A stretch of DNA of 64,000 nucleotides from an uncultured Winogradskyella sp. (GTDB lineage: Bacteria > Bacteroidota > Bacteroidia > Flavobacteriales > Flavobacteriaceae), in the NCBI GenBank assembly GCA_913055905.1, contig CAJXLB010000008.1:48010-112009 (forward strand), in the 5' to 3' direction. How positions within the stretch are numbered: the first letter of the stretch is position 1; each line of letters opens with the position of its first letter. The notes beneath the pieces are model-generated. The model ran no database searches. It worked only from the letters and a program-made list of their open reading frames with translations, and was not told the DNA's origin. This document shows positions 10,770 to 20,127 of the stretch, piece after piece. Both the position numbers and the translations under genes were made by a program.

Positions 10770-10997
10770 TTAAAAGTTTTTCCTCAAAGTCCTAACTATT
10801 GCCTCCAACCCATTAATTTTAATCTCATGCATTTGTTGCATCATAAACCCAAGCTTACCTTCTGGAAATCCTTTTTGCTTAAACCATGTATAATAATATT
10901 CAGGAATGTCGACAAGATATTCACCTTTGTATTTCCCAAAAGGCATTTTATAATTTGCTAACTCCAGCAAAGCTTCTTTACTATTGTCTACAGGCAT
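10770..10997 (-). CDS. DUF3820 family small protein
   Basis: The 75-residue protein carries the DUF3820 signature MPFGKYKGEYLVDIPEYYYTWF near its N-terminus and a basic C-terminus. The family is widespread, and some members are annotated as putative quorum-sensing-regulated virulence factors without firm biochemistry. The same FGKxKG...V-D-(I/V) pattern appears at the C-terminus of the exonuclease encoded at 28408-29184, which hints at a role with nucleic acids. It follows the OsmC gene by 57 bp on the same strand and may share its transcript. Confidence 0.82.
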   Translation of the reverse strand: MPVDNSKEALLELANYKMPFGKYKGEYLVDIPEYYYTWFKQKGFPEGKLGFMMQQMHEIKINGLEAIVRTLRKNF

Positions 10998-11054
10998 GAA
11001 GATACAATGAGTTGCATTCTTAGATTTTAGAATAAATTATTTCTGCTTTTCGCC

Positions 11055-11456
11055 TTATGCCCAAACAAAGGTCACATCCTTCTTAATATCTGGATGCAAA
11101 CTGTAAAGCACAGGACAGGTTTTGGCAGTCTGCTCTAATTTTGTCTTAATCTTTTCATCTGGACTTGTTGACATGTGCAGGACCACTCCTATTTTTGAAA
11201 TGCGTCTTGGGTTACTTGCCATAATTTTGGTAACCTCAGCATAACTGCCGGTTAAATCAACCTCCAAGTCTCTAGCCTTTATTCCCATAACCGTTAGCAT
11301 ACAACTAGCCAATCCCGTTGCTACCGTATCAGTGGGAGAAAATGCTTCGCCCTTACCGTTATTATCCAATGGAGCATCAGTAATAAAACTATTACCAGAT
11401 TTGAGATGTACACATTGTGTCCTGAGGTTCCCCAAATAGGTTACTTTAGAAGTCAT
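11055..11456 (-). CDS. OsmC family peroxiredoxin-like protein
   Basis: OsmC/Ohr proteins are cytosolic thiol peroxidases that reduce organic hydroperoxides. The 133-residue product has the two catalytic cysteines at C52 (ATGLASCML) and C114 (AKTCPVLYSLHP), spaced as in the family, with the N-terminal beta-sheet typical of OsmC. It ends one base before the upstream LysM gene's stop region (11458), so the pair is tightly packed and probably co-transcribed. It belongs to the YhfA/OsmC-like branch by the TDAP...GEAFSPTDTVATGL pattern. The preferred peroxide cannot be told from sequence. Confidence 0.92.
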   Translation of the reverse strand: MTSKVTYLGNLRTQCVHLKSGNSFITDAPLDNNGKGEAFSPTDTVATGLASCMLTVMGIKARDLEVDLTGSYAEVTKIMASNPRRISKIGVVLHMSTSPDEKIKTKLEQTAKTCPVLYSLHPDIKKDVTFVWA

Positions 11457-11457
11457 A

Positions 11458-13371
11458 CTAGTTAGCCTTTATGATATTGAAATTGTCATATTTTACAATG
11501 TACAATTCCTCATTAGTGTAGCCTCCAAAAAGGGCCTTTTTATATCTAAATTTGTTCTCCACATGTTCAGTAGCTATATCAGAACTTGAAGCCTCAAACA
11601 AATCGTCACCACTGGCTAAACGGAGTAAAATATCCAAGGTTACATCAAAGCCTCTGCATGCATATTTACTAGGAGAAACCCCATAAGCTTTTCTGTAAGC
11701 CTTTTCAAAAGATTTTGATTTAGCTTCTTCAAAAGCTCGATTTACAGAAGGATAATGAAACTTAAGATTAGACAAATGACCATTATCTATATTTTTACCC
11801 TCAAAGGCACTATTTTTATCTAAGGTCGTTAGAACAATCTCTACGTCTTCATTTACCAAACCATTGAGCATACTAATCACACTCGAAGCAAACGGGTTAC
11901 TGTCTGTCTCTAAAAAGACTATGGTCTTTCCTGGGCTAAATACATTTTCCAAATCTAATGGGTAAATAAAAAATCCATCCTTTCCAGACTTCTTGTCCTT
12001 ACGGGAATATATCTGTTTAGCTAAAGGAAACTCAGCTTTAAGTTTAGAACTTACAGGTTTATGCTTAAGATCGGATATGATAACCACATTGTTTTTGGTG
12101 CTATCTGCCTTAACGAAATCCAACATAGCTTTTGCCAACAGCTTATCTTCTGGTATAGTCTGAAAGACATTGGTGTAGACTTCATTGGGCTTGTTAAGAG
12201 CTGCAATAACAGGCACCTTTTCACCTCTCAGTGCACGTGCTACACGATCAAAAGCCTCACTGTTCATGGGACCAATTACAGCATCATAATCCGAAAAATC
12301 ATTGCTTTCCAGTAGTTCTCTGGTTTTAGCCGCTTGATACCTGGTGTCCAACACTTTTAAATCTGTTGAAATACCTAATTGCTTTGCAGAATCTATGGCC
12401 ATTAAAGCTCCTGCGTAAAAATCTAAAACTACGGATAGGAGTTTTCTATTTCTTATGAGTTCTTTGGTTTCTTGCACAGAGTCCGTATCAATACGATGCA
12501 ATTGAAACGGAAGCATCATAGCTATTTTTTTAGTTTTGAAGTTCTTGAGGTTATCAACCAGTTCCGTTGTTTCAACAGCAGCTGTAACAACCGTAGAGGT
12601 CGCATTCGCAGGTATTTTTAAAACCATGCCAGATTTTAAACCACCTTCTTTTAATTCTGGATTAAGGGCTTCCAATTCCTCTTGGTTAAGCCCTAATTTT
12701 ATATTCAGCCTATAGAATCCTTCTTTTGGTTGCACCTCGTAATAACGATAGGTCGTATCAATGGCCCTTTCTTCTTTAGTGCTGATGTTTGGAACATTCA
12801 ATTGGTCTCCTGGTTGGATTACCTCATTCATGTTAGGATTTAGACTCTCCAATTCTTCAACCGTTATTCCAAATTTATAAGCAATACGCCACTTGCCTTC
12901 CTTAGGCAATACCGTATATTTTTTTACGGTGTTTGATAAAGTTTGCTTATTGATTATGGTTCTGTATTTAGGAATGCGAATACGATCGCCTCGCTTTAGA
13001 TTTTCAGCATATAAAAATCTATTGGCCTTTTTAATCTCTTCCTCAGTAACGCCATACGTTTTAGAGAGGCTGTATAGGGTTTCTTTACGTTTAACCTTAT
13101 GATTTTTATACCCAATGAGTTCCCTTATTTCCTCTTGGATAGGTTCATTTTTTACTTTGGAGTTGGGAATAATTAATGTAGCTCCAGGCCTCAGTTCTGA
13201 TTTGGCATCTGGGTTTAAAGCGTAAATATCAAACGGTGTGACTAGATATGTTTTGGCGATATCCTCAATGGATTCGCCAGCTTTTACCGTATGCGTTTTA
13301 TAATTTTGTGAATTAAGCTGTAAGGCTAATACAATGCATATAAGGCATAAAATCAATCTCATACGTTTCAT
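11458..13371 (-). CDS. LysM protein fused to a periplasmic-binding fold
   Basis: The 637-residue protein has a signal peptide (residues 1-21) and four LysM peptidoglycan-binding modules. These lie at about residues 24-70, 90-136, 150-196 and 208-256 (YKTHTVKAGES, NHKVKRKETL, KYTVLPKEGK, YYEVQPKEGF). A C-terminal domain of about 350 residues follows (IAMMLPFQLHRID, then VLDFYAGALMAIDSA and DAVIGPMNSEAF), resembling type 1 periplasmic amino-acid-binding proteins. No ABC transporter subunits are nearby. It should sit in the periplasm bound to cell wall; the ligand is unknown. It lies downstream of guaA on the same strand. Confidence 0.88.
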   Translation of the reverse strand: MKRMRLILCLICIVLALQLNSQNYKTHTVKAGESIEDIAKTYLVTPFDIYALNPDAKSELRPGATLIIPNSKVKNEPIQEEIRELIGYKNHKVKRKETLYSLSKTYGVTEEEIKKANRFLYAENLKRGDRIRIPKYRTIINKQTLSNTVKKYTVLPKEGKWRIAYKFGITVEELESLNPNMNEVIQPGDQLNVPNISTKEERAIDTTYRYYEVQPKEGFYRLNIKLGLNQEELEALNPELKEGGLKSGMVLKIPANATSTVVTAAVETTELVDNLKNFKTKKIAMMLPFQLHRIDTDSVQETKELIRNRKLLSVVLDFYAGALMAIDSAKQLGISTDLKVLDTRYQAAKTRELLESNDFSDYDAVIGPMNSEAFDRVARALRGEKVPVIAALNKPNEVYTNVFQTIPEDKLLAKAMLDFVKADSTKNNVVIISDLKHKPVSSKLKAEFPLAKQIYSRKDKKSGKDGFFIYPLDLENVFSPGKTIVFLETDSNPFASSVISMLNGLVNEDVEIVLTTLDKNSAFEGKNIDNGHLSNLKFHYPSVNRAFEEAKSKSFEKAYRKAYGVSPSKYACRGFDVTLDILLRLASGDDLFEASSSDIATEHVENKFRYKKALFGGYTNEELYIVKYDNFNIIKAN

Positions 13372-13414
13372 TTATTCGTTATAATAGGAACTCACTTCGA
13401 CAAAATTGTCATTT

Positions 13415-14950
13415 TTATTCCCACTCTATAGTTGCAGGTGGTTTAGAACTGATGTCATACACTACTCTATTAACGCCTTTAACCTTATTTATTATCTCGT
13501 TTGAGGTTTTTTGCAAAAACTCATAAGGTAGATTTACCCAATCTGCGGTCATCCCATCTGTACTCTCCACGGCTCTTAAAGCAACGCACTTCTCGTAGGT
13601 ACGTTCATCTCCCATAACTCCTACACTATTCACAGGCAATAACATAGCTCCCGCTTGCCATACCTTATCATAGAGGTTCCAAGATTTTAAATTATTTATA
13701 AAAATAGCATCGACCTCTTGTAATATACGAACTTTCTCACGGGTTAGATCTCCAAGAATGCGAATAGCCAAGCCAGGACCTGGAAATGGATGACGGCCTA
13801 ATAGCTGGCTATCCATGTTCATGGATGCTCCTACGCGCCTTACCTCATCCTTAAATAAGGACTTTAGCGGCTCTACTACTTTTAGCTTCATAAAATCTGG
13901 AAGCCCTCCCACATTGTGGTGGCTTTTTATCGTGGCACTTGGCCCTCCTGTAGCCGAAACGCTTTCTATTACATCCGGATATATCGTTCCCTGTGCTAAC
14001 CATTTTACATTTTTTATCCTATGGGCTTCATCATCAAAAACCTCAATAAACACGCGACCAATAATCTTTCGCTTTTCCTCTGGGTCGCTCTTTCCTGCCA
14101 AAGCATCCAAAAAGCGTGCCGAAGCATCAATACCTTTCACATTTAGTCCCATGCCTTCATATTGATGTAAGACATCTTCAAATTCATTTTTTCTTAAAAG
14201 ACCATTGTTCACAAAAATGCAAAACAGGTTTTTACCAATAGCTTTGTGCAGTAGCATAGCCGCTACTGAGGAATCGACACCACCCGATAAACCTAATACC
14301 ACTCTGTCATTACCCAATTTCTCTTGGAGGTTTTCTACAGTCTCTTCTACAAAGGATTGTGGTGTCCAGTCTTGATTTACACCAGCAATTTTTATTAAAA
14401 AATTATGAAGTAATTGATGTCCATCAGTGGAGTGGTACACTTCAGGGTGAAATTGTATCGCATAGGTTGGCTCCCCTTCTATTTTAAAGGCAGCATTTTC
14501 AACATCTTCGGTACTTGCCAACAATTTGCCGCCTTCAGGTAATGCTCTGATAGTATCACTGTGGCTCATCCATACCTGACTACCCTCGTGGATATTCTCA
14601 AAAAAGTCCTCGCCTTCCTTGATGTAAGTAAGGTTAGCTCGGCCGTATTCCCTCGTGCTGGACTCGGCTACCTCTCCTCCTGAAAAATGAGCCAAATACT
14701 GTGCACCGTAGCAAACGGCCAAAAGGGGAATCTTTCCTCTTATTTCGCTTAAATCGGGATGTAAGGCATCCTCTGATCGGACAGAAATTGGACTACCAGA
14801 TAAGACCACAGCTTTATACGAATCTATGTTGTCTGGAAGTTTGTTGTAAGGGCGAATTTCGGAGTAGATATTTAACTCCCTAACACGGCGCGCAATTAAC
14901 TGCGTGTATTGCGAACCAAAATCTAAAATGAGTACCTTATTGTGTTGCAT
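13415..14950 (-). CDS. guaA: GMP synthase (glutamine-hydrolysing)
   Basis: GuaA converts XMP to GMP with ATP and glutamine. The 511-residue product contains a class I amidotransferase domain with nucleophile C80 (LAVCYGAQY) and the pair in FHPEVYH. An ATP-pyrophosphatase domain with the PP-loop [11 protein letters not shown] follows, then the dimerisation domain ending PPATIEWE. The ATG at 14950 ([14 protein letters not shown]) is preferred over one five codons upstream because it begins at the first strand of the amidotransferase fold. It heads a same-strand series continuing into the LysM gene. Confidence 0.97.
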   Translation of the reverse strand: MQHNKVLILDFGSQYTQLIARRVRELNIYSEIRPYNKLPDNIDSYKAVVLSGSPISVRSEDALHPDLSEIRGKIPLLAVCYGAQYLAHFSGGEVAESSTREYGRANLTYIKEGEDFFENIHEGSQVWMSHSDTIRALPEGGKLLASTEDVENAAFKIEGEPTYAIQFHPEVYHSTDGHQLLHNFLIKIAGVNQDWTPQSFVEETVENLQEKLGNDRVVLGLSGGVDSSVAAMLLHKAIGKNLFCIFVNNGLLRKNEFEDVLHQYEGMGLNVKGIDASARFLDALAGKSDPEEKRKIIGRVFIEVFDDEAHRIKNVKWLAQGTIYPDVIESVSATGGPSATIKSHHNVGGLPDFMKLKVVEPLKSLFKDEVRRVGASMNMDSQLLGRHPFPGPGLAIRILGDLTREKVRILQEVDAIFINNLKSWNLYDKVWQAGAMLLPVNSVGVMGDERTYEKCVALRAVESTDGMTADWVNLPYEFLQKTSNEIINKVKGVNRVVYDISSKPPATIEWE

Positions 14951-15055
14951 GTGCAAAAATAACAATTGATTTCAGATTGGAGATTGACCATTTGTGATTT
15001 TTTAAATAGTTTTTAACAGCACAATGACGCTATCTGGAGGCTCCGAATTCGAGTA

Positions 15056-16687
15056 TTATAGTGGCATTTCCAAAACAGTAAATTCTAACTTAAGCGGCTC
15101 TAAACTATTCAATAAAACCGGAACCAAATCATGACCATATTCTAAGTACAATTCTGAAAAGTTCAAGCTCCGTTCCTGTAATCCTTGATTAGGGAATAAC
15201 TGCTCTTGCAAATCGGTAGAACGTTCAATTTGGTCCTTTAATTTTCGCTTTTGAGCTTTAAGCAATCTTTTCTCGAGCTTTTGTAGGCCTTTAATTTGCT
15301 TTACCTCCTGAGCTTTAACCGCACCTAAAAACGATTTGTCGGTCTGCTCTGCAAGCTTGTACAAATCCTTAAATTGTTGTTCTAAATATTTAATCTGTTT
15401 GGAAAAATCTATATCAATATTTGATATTTTTCTAACTCGCTTATTAATAAAGGTATTACGCTTTAAAAATAAATCTGAATTTGAAATATCCAATTTTTTC
15501 AGTTTTTCCGTCTGCTTATGAGATTTTATAAGAACAGAATTTCTCGGCAGCAGTATAGGAAATGGAACTTTCTGCGTGCTGAAATTAGATTTTAACTGCA
15601 ACCAATAAATCATTTCACCACCTCCGCCAATATAGCATAGGTTGGGTAATATCACCTCCTGATATAAAGGCCTTATGATAACATTGGGAGAAAAGAGTTC
15701 TGGATGCTCATTCAGTTCTTGCCTTAGCTCTTCTTTATTCCAAGAGATGTCAGTATTGACCACGGTGTACCTACCGTCGTCTAAAACTATGCGCTCCCGT
15801 AACCCTTTCCTTATATAGAACAGATTTATATCTCTTGGATTCACCTGAATCTTCAAACCCATCTTTTCTAATAAGGCATTAGTCTCACTTACAGTATTAA
15901 AACCAATTTGGTCAAACAATTCTTTTTCCAAATAAGGCACAAATTGTTGCTTTAATGCCTTGTCGTTAGCATCGACCACTACCAAACCATGGGTACCAAA
16001 CAATTCATTGGCAAGGAATCGTGTGGCATCTGCCAAGGTTTCATGACCGAGGTAAGCTTCCTTAAACCAGCTCTTTAATTGCTCTGCATTCTTACCGGAA
16101 CCAAATTCTGCTGAAACTATATCAAAAACCTGATTTAAACCTGATGTATCAAAGGGTCCAACCGCTCCCTTCTGATTTGAATTCCATTGTATTTTCTTCC
16201 CTTTAAAATTGAAGTAATTGATTTCTTCAAAATCATGGTCTTCGGAGGCCATCCAAAAAACAGGTACAAAGTTATAATCTGGGAACCTGGCTTTTAAGGT
16301 TTTTGTTAGGTTAATTGTGGAGACGATTTTATACAAGAAGTACAAGGGTCCGGTAAAAAGGTTCAACTGATGACCCGTTGTCACGGTAAAGGTGTTATCC
16401 TTCTTTAATGCCTCAATATTATTGGCCGTGCTAGCACTAGTTTTAAGTTTAGAATATTGTTGGGCAATAACCTGAGCCAGTACAGCACGCGATTTGCCAT
16501 CAAACGATTTTCCCTTTTCATTGATTTGGGCCTCAAAATTTTCGAGCGTGGGAAACCTGTGGTAAAGCTCATTTAAATCAGGATCTTGACCAATATAACG
16601 ACAAATAAATTCAGAAAAATATCCGGTATCACTATATGAGAGAAAATCTTTGGTCGGCTGTTTACTCATTACGGGCTCCAAACTCAA
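15056..16687 (-). CDS. bshC: Bacillithiol biosynthesis cysteine-adding enzyme BshC
   Basis: BshC joins cysteine to glucosaminyl-malate in the last step of bacillithiol synthesis. The product is up to 543 residues, matching the family. Visible family motifs are FTVTTGHQLNLFTGPLYF (about residue 105), VFWMASEDHDFEEIN (about 145), PNLCYIGGGGEMIYWLQLK (about 345-365) and a Lys-rich helical region (about 420-490) before a C-terminal domain. The start may be the ATG at 16687 or the one at 16669 (MSKQPTKD). It is divergent from the M14 peptidase gene. The other bsh genes are not in the window. Confidence 0.95.
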   Translation of the reverse strand: MSLEPVMSKQPTKDFLSYSDTGYFSEFICRYIGQDPDLNELYHRFPTLENFEAQINEKGKSFDGKSRAVLAQVIAQQYSKLKTSASTANNIEALKKDNTFTVTTGHQLNLFTGPLYFLYKIVSTINLTKTLKARFPDYNFVPVFWMASEDHDFEEINYFNFKGKKIQWNSNQKGAVGPFDTSGLNQVFDIVSAEFGSGKNAEQLKSWFKEAYLGHETLADATRFLANELFGTHGLVVVDANDKALKQQFVPYLEKELFDQIGFNTVSETNALLEKMGLKIQVNPRDINLFYIRKGLRERIVLDDGRYTVVNTDISWNKEELRQELNEHPELFSPNVIIRPLYQEVILPNLCYIGGGGEMIYWLQLKSNFSTQKVPFPILLPRNSVLIKSHKQTEKLKKLDISNSDLFLKRNTFINKRVRKISNIDIDFSKQIKYLEQQFKDLYKLAEQTDKSFLGAVKAQEVKQIKGLQKLEKRLLKAQKRKLKDQIERSTDLQEQLFPNQGLQERSLNFSELYLEYGHDLVPVLLNSLEPLKLEFTVLEMPL

Positions 16688-16812
16688 CCTATATAAAGGT
16701 TGTAATAGATGTTAACAAAGGCATAAATATAAGGTACATCATTTTTTTAACTGCTAATTTTTAGTTAATTCGCATTGACCATTTATATATGACATCAACT
16801 AATTATTTTCAT

Positions 16813-19293
16813 ATGCTACAGCGTTCTATTTTCTTCATTTTGCTTTTGTGTCTTCAATTTACACTTACCGCGCAAACAATTCCGTCGCCAAGCGACTTTT
16901 TAGGTTACGAACTGGGTAGCCACTTTAGCCGCCACCATGAAGTCGTAGACTATTTTAAAACGATATCCAAAATAAGACCTCAACAGCTAAGATTGGAGGA
17001 ATATGGCCTAACTAATGAAAGGAGACCTTTATACCTTGCCTTTGTTTCAAGCGAGGAAAATTTGGAAAACCTTGAAGAGATAAGACGCAATCATCTCACA
17101 AACGCTGGCATTATTGAAGGAGAGTCAACTAATCCCGAAGTTGCCATAGTTTGGCTAAGCTACAACGTTCATGGTAATGAAGCGTCAAGTACCGAAGCTT
17201 CGATGTTAACACTTTATACCTTGCTCACAGAACGACAAGACTTACTTAAAAATACCGTTGTAATTATAGATCCATGTATTAATCCAGATGGTCGAGATCG
17301 CTATGTAAATTGGTACAATGAAACAGCGAGCCAACCTTATGACACAGACGTTCAAGCCTATGAGCACAACGAACCATGGCCAGGAGGACGGCCAAACCAT
17401 TATTTATTTGACCTTAATAGAGATTGGGCCTGGGCAACTCAGGTTGAAACCCAGTCGCGTCTTAAAGTTTATAACAAGTGGATGCCACACATCCATGTTG
17501 ATTTTCACGAACAAGGCATAAATGAGCCCTACTATTTTGCTCCTGCGGCTGAACCTTATCATGAAATAATTTCAGATTGGCAACGTGAGTTTCAAACTAA
17601 AATTGGACAAAACCACGCCAAATATTTCGATGAAAACGGCTGGTTATTCTTTACGCGAGAACGCTTTGACTTGCTCTATCCCAGCTACGGAGACACCTAT
17701 CCAACCTACATGGGAGCCATTGGTATGACTTACGAGCAGGCAGGACATGGAATGGCAGGTTTAGGTATTATTAATGACGAAGGCGAATTGCTTACTTTAA
17801 AAGACCGATTGCAACATCATACTACAACGGGAATTTCTACTGTTGAAATGGCTTCCAAAGAGGCTAAAAAATTAAATATTGAATTCTCTAAATTTTTTGA
17901 TAACTCTGATTTAAAGATTAAGAGTTTTGTGCTCCGAGGGCATAAGGATAAGTTGAATGCCGTTAAATCACTACTCGACAAACACGACATCTATTATTCC
18001 CATGCTAAACCAGGGAAGGTTTCAGGATATCATTACAGCAATGCAAAGGATGATAAGATGGAAACCTCCGAGAAGGATTTGGTTATACATACAGATCAAC
18101 CCAAAGGTAAAATGGTAAAGGTTTTGTTTGAGCCGAATACCAAGCTCTCTGATTCCTTAACATACGACATTACAGCGTGGAGTATTCCTTACGCTTATGG
18201 GATAGAAGCTTTAGCAAGTACTTCTAAAGTTCCAAGTGAGGTAAAGTCTAAGGTTACAGAATCACAAAAACTAGTTGATGCCTACGGCTATGCCTGTCGT
18301 TGGGAATCCTTAGACGACGGTCTGTTTCTTGCCGATTTATTACAAAACGATTTTAAAGTTAGGTTCACGGAAAAGCCATTTAAATCCAACGGAGTTGATT
18401 TTAACCGTGGCTCCTTAATTATAACCAAAGGAGATAACAAGCATATAGAAAATTTCTTTACAGAATTAAGCACGCTGGTAGAGACGCACAAGCAAGAAGT
18501 GTTTAGTTTAGCAACAGGGTTTTCAGAAGTGATACCCGATATAGGTTCTCCAGATATAAAACTTATAAATAGACAACATATTGCTATTCTTTCTGGTAAA
18601 GGTACGTCGTCATTGAGTTATGGAGAACTCTGGCATTTTTTTGAAAAGCAATTACAATATCCTGTAACTTCCATAACTACGGAAGATTTGAGTCGGACAA
18701 ACTTAAACCAGTACAATGTGCTTATAATGCCTAACGGATATTATAATTCAATTTTGGATGAGCAAGATCTTACAAAAATTACAGATTGGGTGAAGCAAGG
18801 AGGTAAGGTCATTGCTATAGGAAATGCCCTAAGAAGTTTTGCTAGTAAAGACGGGTTCGATTTAAAACCCAAATCCATTGCCCAGGATGAAGACCAAGTC
18901 AATCTTATGGCTTATGCCGACAGAGAACGCGCAGCGGTAAGCAACATGATTACAGGAGCAGTTTTTAAAACCAAAGTAGACAATACTCATCCAATGGCAT
19001 TTGGATACTCGTCTGATTACTTTACCCTAAAATTAGGAACAGCTAGTTACGAGTTACTTCAAAATGGTTTTAATGTAGCACATATTAATAATGCTAGAGT
19101 ATTTTCTGGATTTGCAGGTAGCAACGCTACTGAAAATCTCAAAGATTCCCTTGTATTTGGTGAGGAGCGCAAAGGAAGCGGGAGTTTTATTTATTTCGTT
19201 GACAATGTCATGTTTAGAAGCTTCTGGGAAAACGGAAAACTATTTTTAGTCAATTCCATATTTTTTGTTAACCATAACGCGTTCACCCTTTAA
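16813..19293 (+). CDS. Secreted M14 family zinc carboxypeptidase
   Basis: The 826-residue product has a signal peptide (hydrophobic residues 5-19, then TAQ) and an N-terminal M14 metallocarboxypeptidase domain. Zinc ligands are H120 and E123 (NVHGNEAS), with the third likely in HVDFHEQG. Substrate-handling residues include DPCINPDGRDRY, and the catalytic Glu is plausibly in MTYEQAGHG. The C-terminal half has a glutamine-amidotransferase-like alpha/beta look (VLIMPNGYY, WVKQGGKVIAIGN) with no recognised active site. The ATG at 16813 is chosen because it puts the signal peptide at the N-terminus; an ATG eight codons earlier is possible. It is probably periplasmic or secreted. Confidence 0.92.
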   Translation: MLQRSIFFILLLCLQFTLTAQTIPSPSDFLGYELGSHFSRHHEVVDYFKTISKIRPQQLRLEEYGLTNERRPLYLAFVSSEENLENLEEIRRNHLTNAGIIEGESTNPEVAIVWLSYNVHGNEASSTEASMLTLYTLLTERQDLLKNTVVIIDPCINPDGRDRYVNWYNETASQPYDTDVQAYEHNEPWPGGRPNHYLFDLNRDWAWATQVETQSRLKVYNKWMPHIHVDFHEQGINEPYYFAPAAEPYHEIISDWQREFQTKIGQNHAKYFDENGWLFFTRERFDLLYPSYGDTYPTYMGAIGMTYEQAGHGMAGLGIINDEGELLTLKDRLQHHTTTGISTVEMASKEAKKLNIEFSKFFDNSDLKIKSFVLRGHKDKLNAVKSLLDKHDIYYSHAKPGKVSGYHYSNAKDDKMETSEKDLVIHTDQPKGKMVKVLFEPNTKLSDSLTYDITAWSIPYAYGIEALASTSKVPSEVKSKVTESQKLVDAYGYACRWESLDDGLFLADLLQNDFKVRFTEKPFKSNGVDFNRGSLIITKGDNKHIENFFTELSTLVETHKQEVFSLATGFSEVIPDIGSPDIKLINRQHIAILSGKGTSSLSYGELWHFFEKQLQYPVTSITTEDLSRTNLNQYNVLIMPNGYYNSILDEQDLTKITDWVKQGGKVIAIGNALRSFASKDGFDLKPKSIAQDEDQVNLMAYADRERAAVSNMITGAVFKTKVDNTHPMAFGYSSDYFTLKLGTASYELLQNGFNVAHINNARVFSGFAGSNATENLKDSLVFGEERKGSGSFIYFVDNVMFRSFWENGKLFLVNSIFFVNHNAFTL

Positions 19294-19372
19294 TCCATAC
19301 GTTTGTCTTAACATAAGATCAAGAAAAATGTGAATTTTTGACCTTATCTTCGTTAAAACGTAACGCTATATT

Positions 19373-20062
19373 GTGTCTCAAACCACTATTCTATCCTTAT
19401 TTCAGTACAACGGTTTTAAGTCTAAATGGGACGCTCTAGGGCGCATGGGACGTTCTCCCCTTCAAAAGCAAAACTTTCAAGGCCTTACCTTTTGGAGACC
19501 TTTTGGTACGGGAGGTGGAAACGGTTTTTCCATCTGGCCAGATTTTTCAACTTTTGGCCTTCTTACGGTTTTTGATTCAGAAGAAAATGCCAACAAATTT
19601 TTAGAAACAAAACCTTTAAAGGAATATGAAGCACCAGCAACAAGGCATTCCCACGTTTTAATGCATTCTATTAAAGCACATGGTCTATGGAGCAAAAAAG
19701 AACCTTTTGAACCTACTGTGAAATATGATGCTTCCAGACCATTGACCGTAATCACAAGAGCGACTATAAAACCTCAACTTGCCCATAAATTTTGGCGCTA
19801 TGTGCCGTCAGTTTCGAAATCCATGGATGGGCATAACGGTTTAATTTACTCTAAAGGCATCGGAGAATGGCCTATTTTAATGCAAGCTACATTCTCCTTT
19901 TGGAGAACAGGAGACGATATGATGGCCTATGCTTATAAAAACCAAAAACATGCCGAAATGGTTAAGAAAACGCGAGAATTGGGCTGGTACTCGGAAGAGC
20001 TATTCTCTCGTTTTCATCCTTTTGAAATTAAAGGAGATTTAATTGACTTTAGCATTGATTAA
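19373..20062 (+). CDS. Spheroidene monooxygenase (CrtA)-like protein
   Basis: The 229-residue protein resembles CrtA, the carotenoid 2-ketolase family. The diagnostic stretches are the N-terminal SLFQYNGF strand, the FWRYVPSVSKSMDG motif (about residues 142-156) and GIGEWPILMQATFSFW (about 164-180). The start is a GTG at 19373, because no ATG fits the conserved N-terminus. It follows the M14 gene by 79 bp, and no other carotenoid genes are close by. Flavobacteria make zeaxanthin- or myxol-type carotenoids rather than spheroidene, so the actual substrate is unclear. An isopentenyl-diphosphate isomerase gene is also in the window, though far away. Confidence 0.85.
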   Translation: MSQTTILSLFQYNGFKSKWDALGRMGRSPLQKQNFQGLTFWRPFGTGGGNGFSIWPDFSTFGLLTVFDSEENANKFLETKPLKEYEAPATRHSHVLMHSIKAHGLWSKKEPFEPTVKYDASRPLTVITRATIKPQLAHKFWRYVPSVSKSMDGHNGLIYSKGIGEWPILMQATFSFWRTGDDMMAYAYKNQKHAEMVKKTRELGWYSEELFSRFHPFEIKGDLIDFSID

Positions 20063-20127
20063 CGAACAAAAGCTACACTCTAGACTGTTTTATTGCCTGA
20101 TCTAGACAAGTCTTGCGCCTATTAAGA

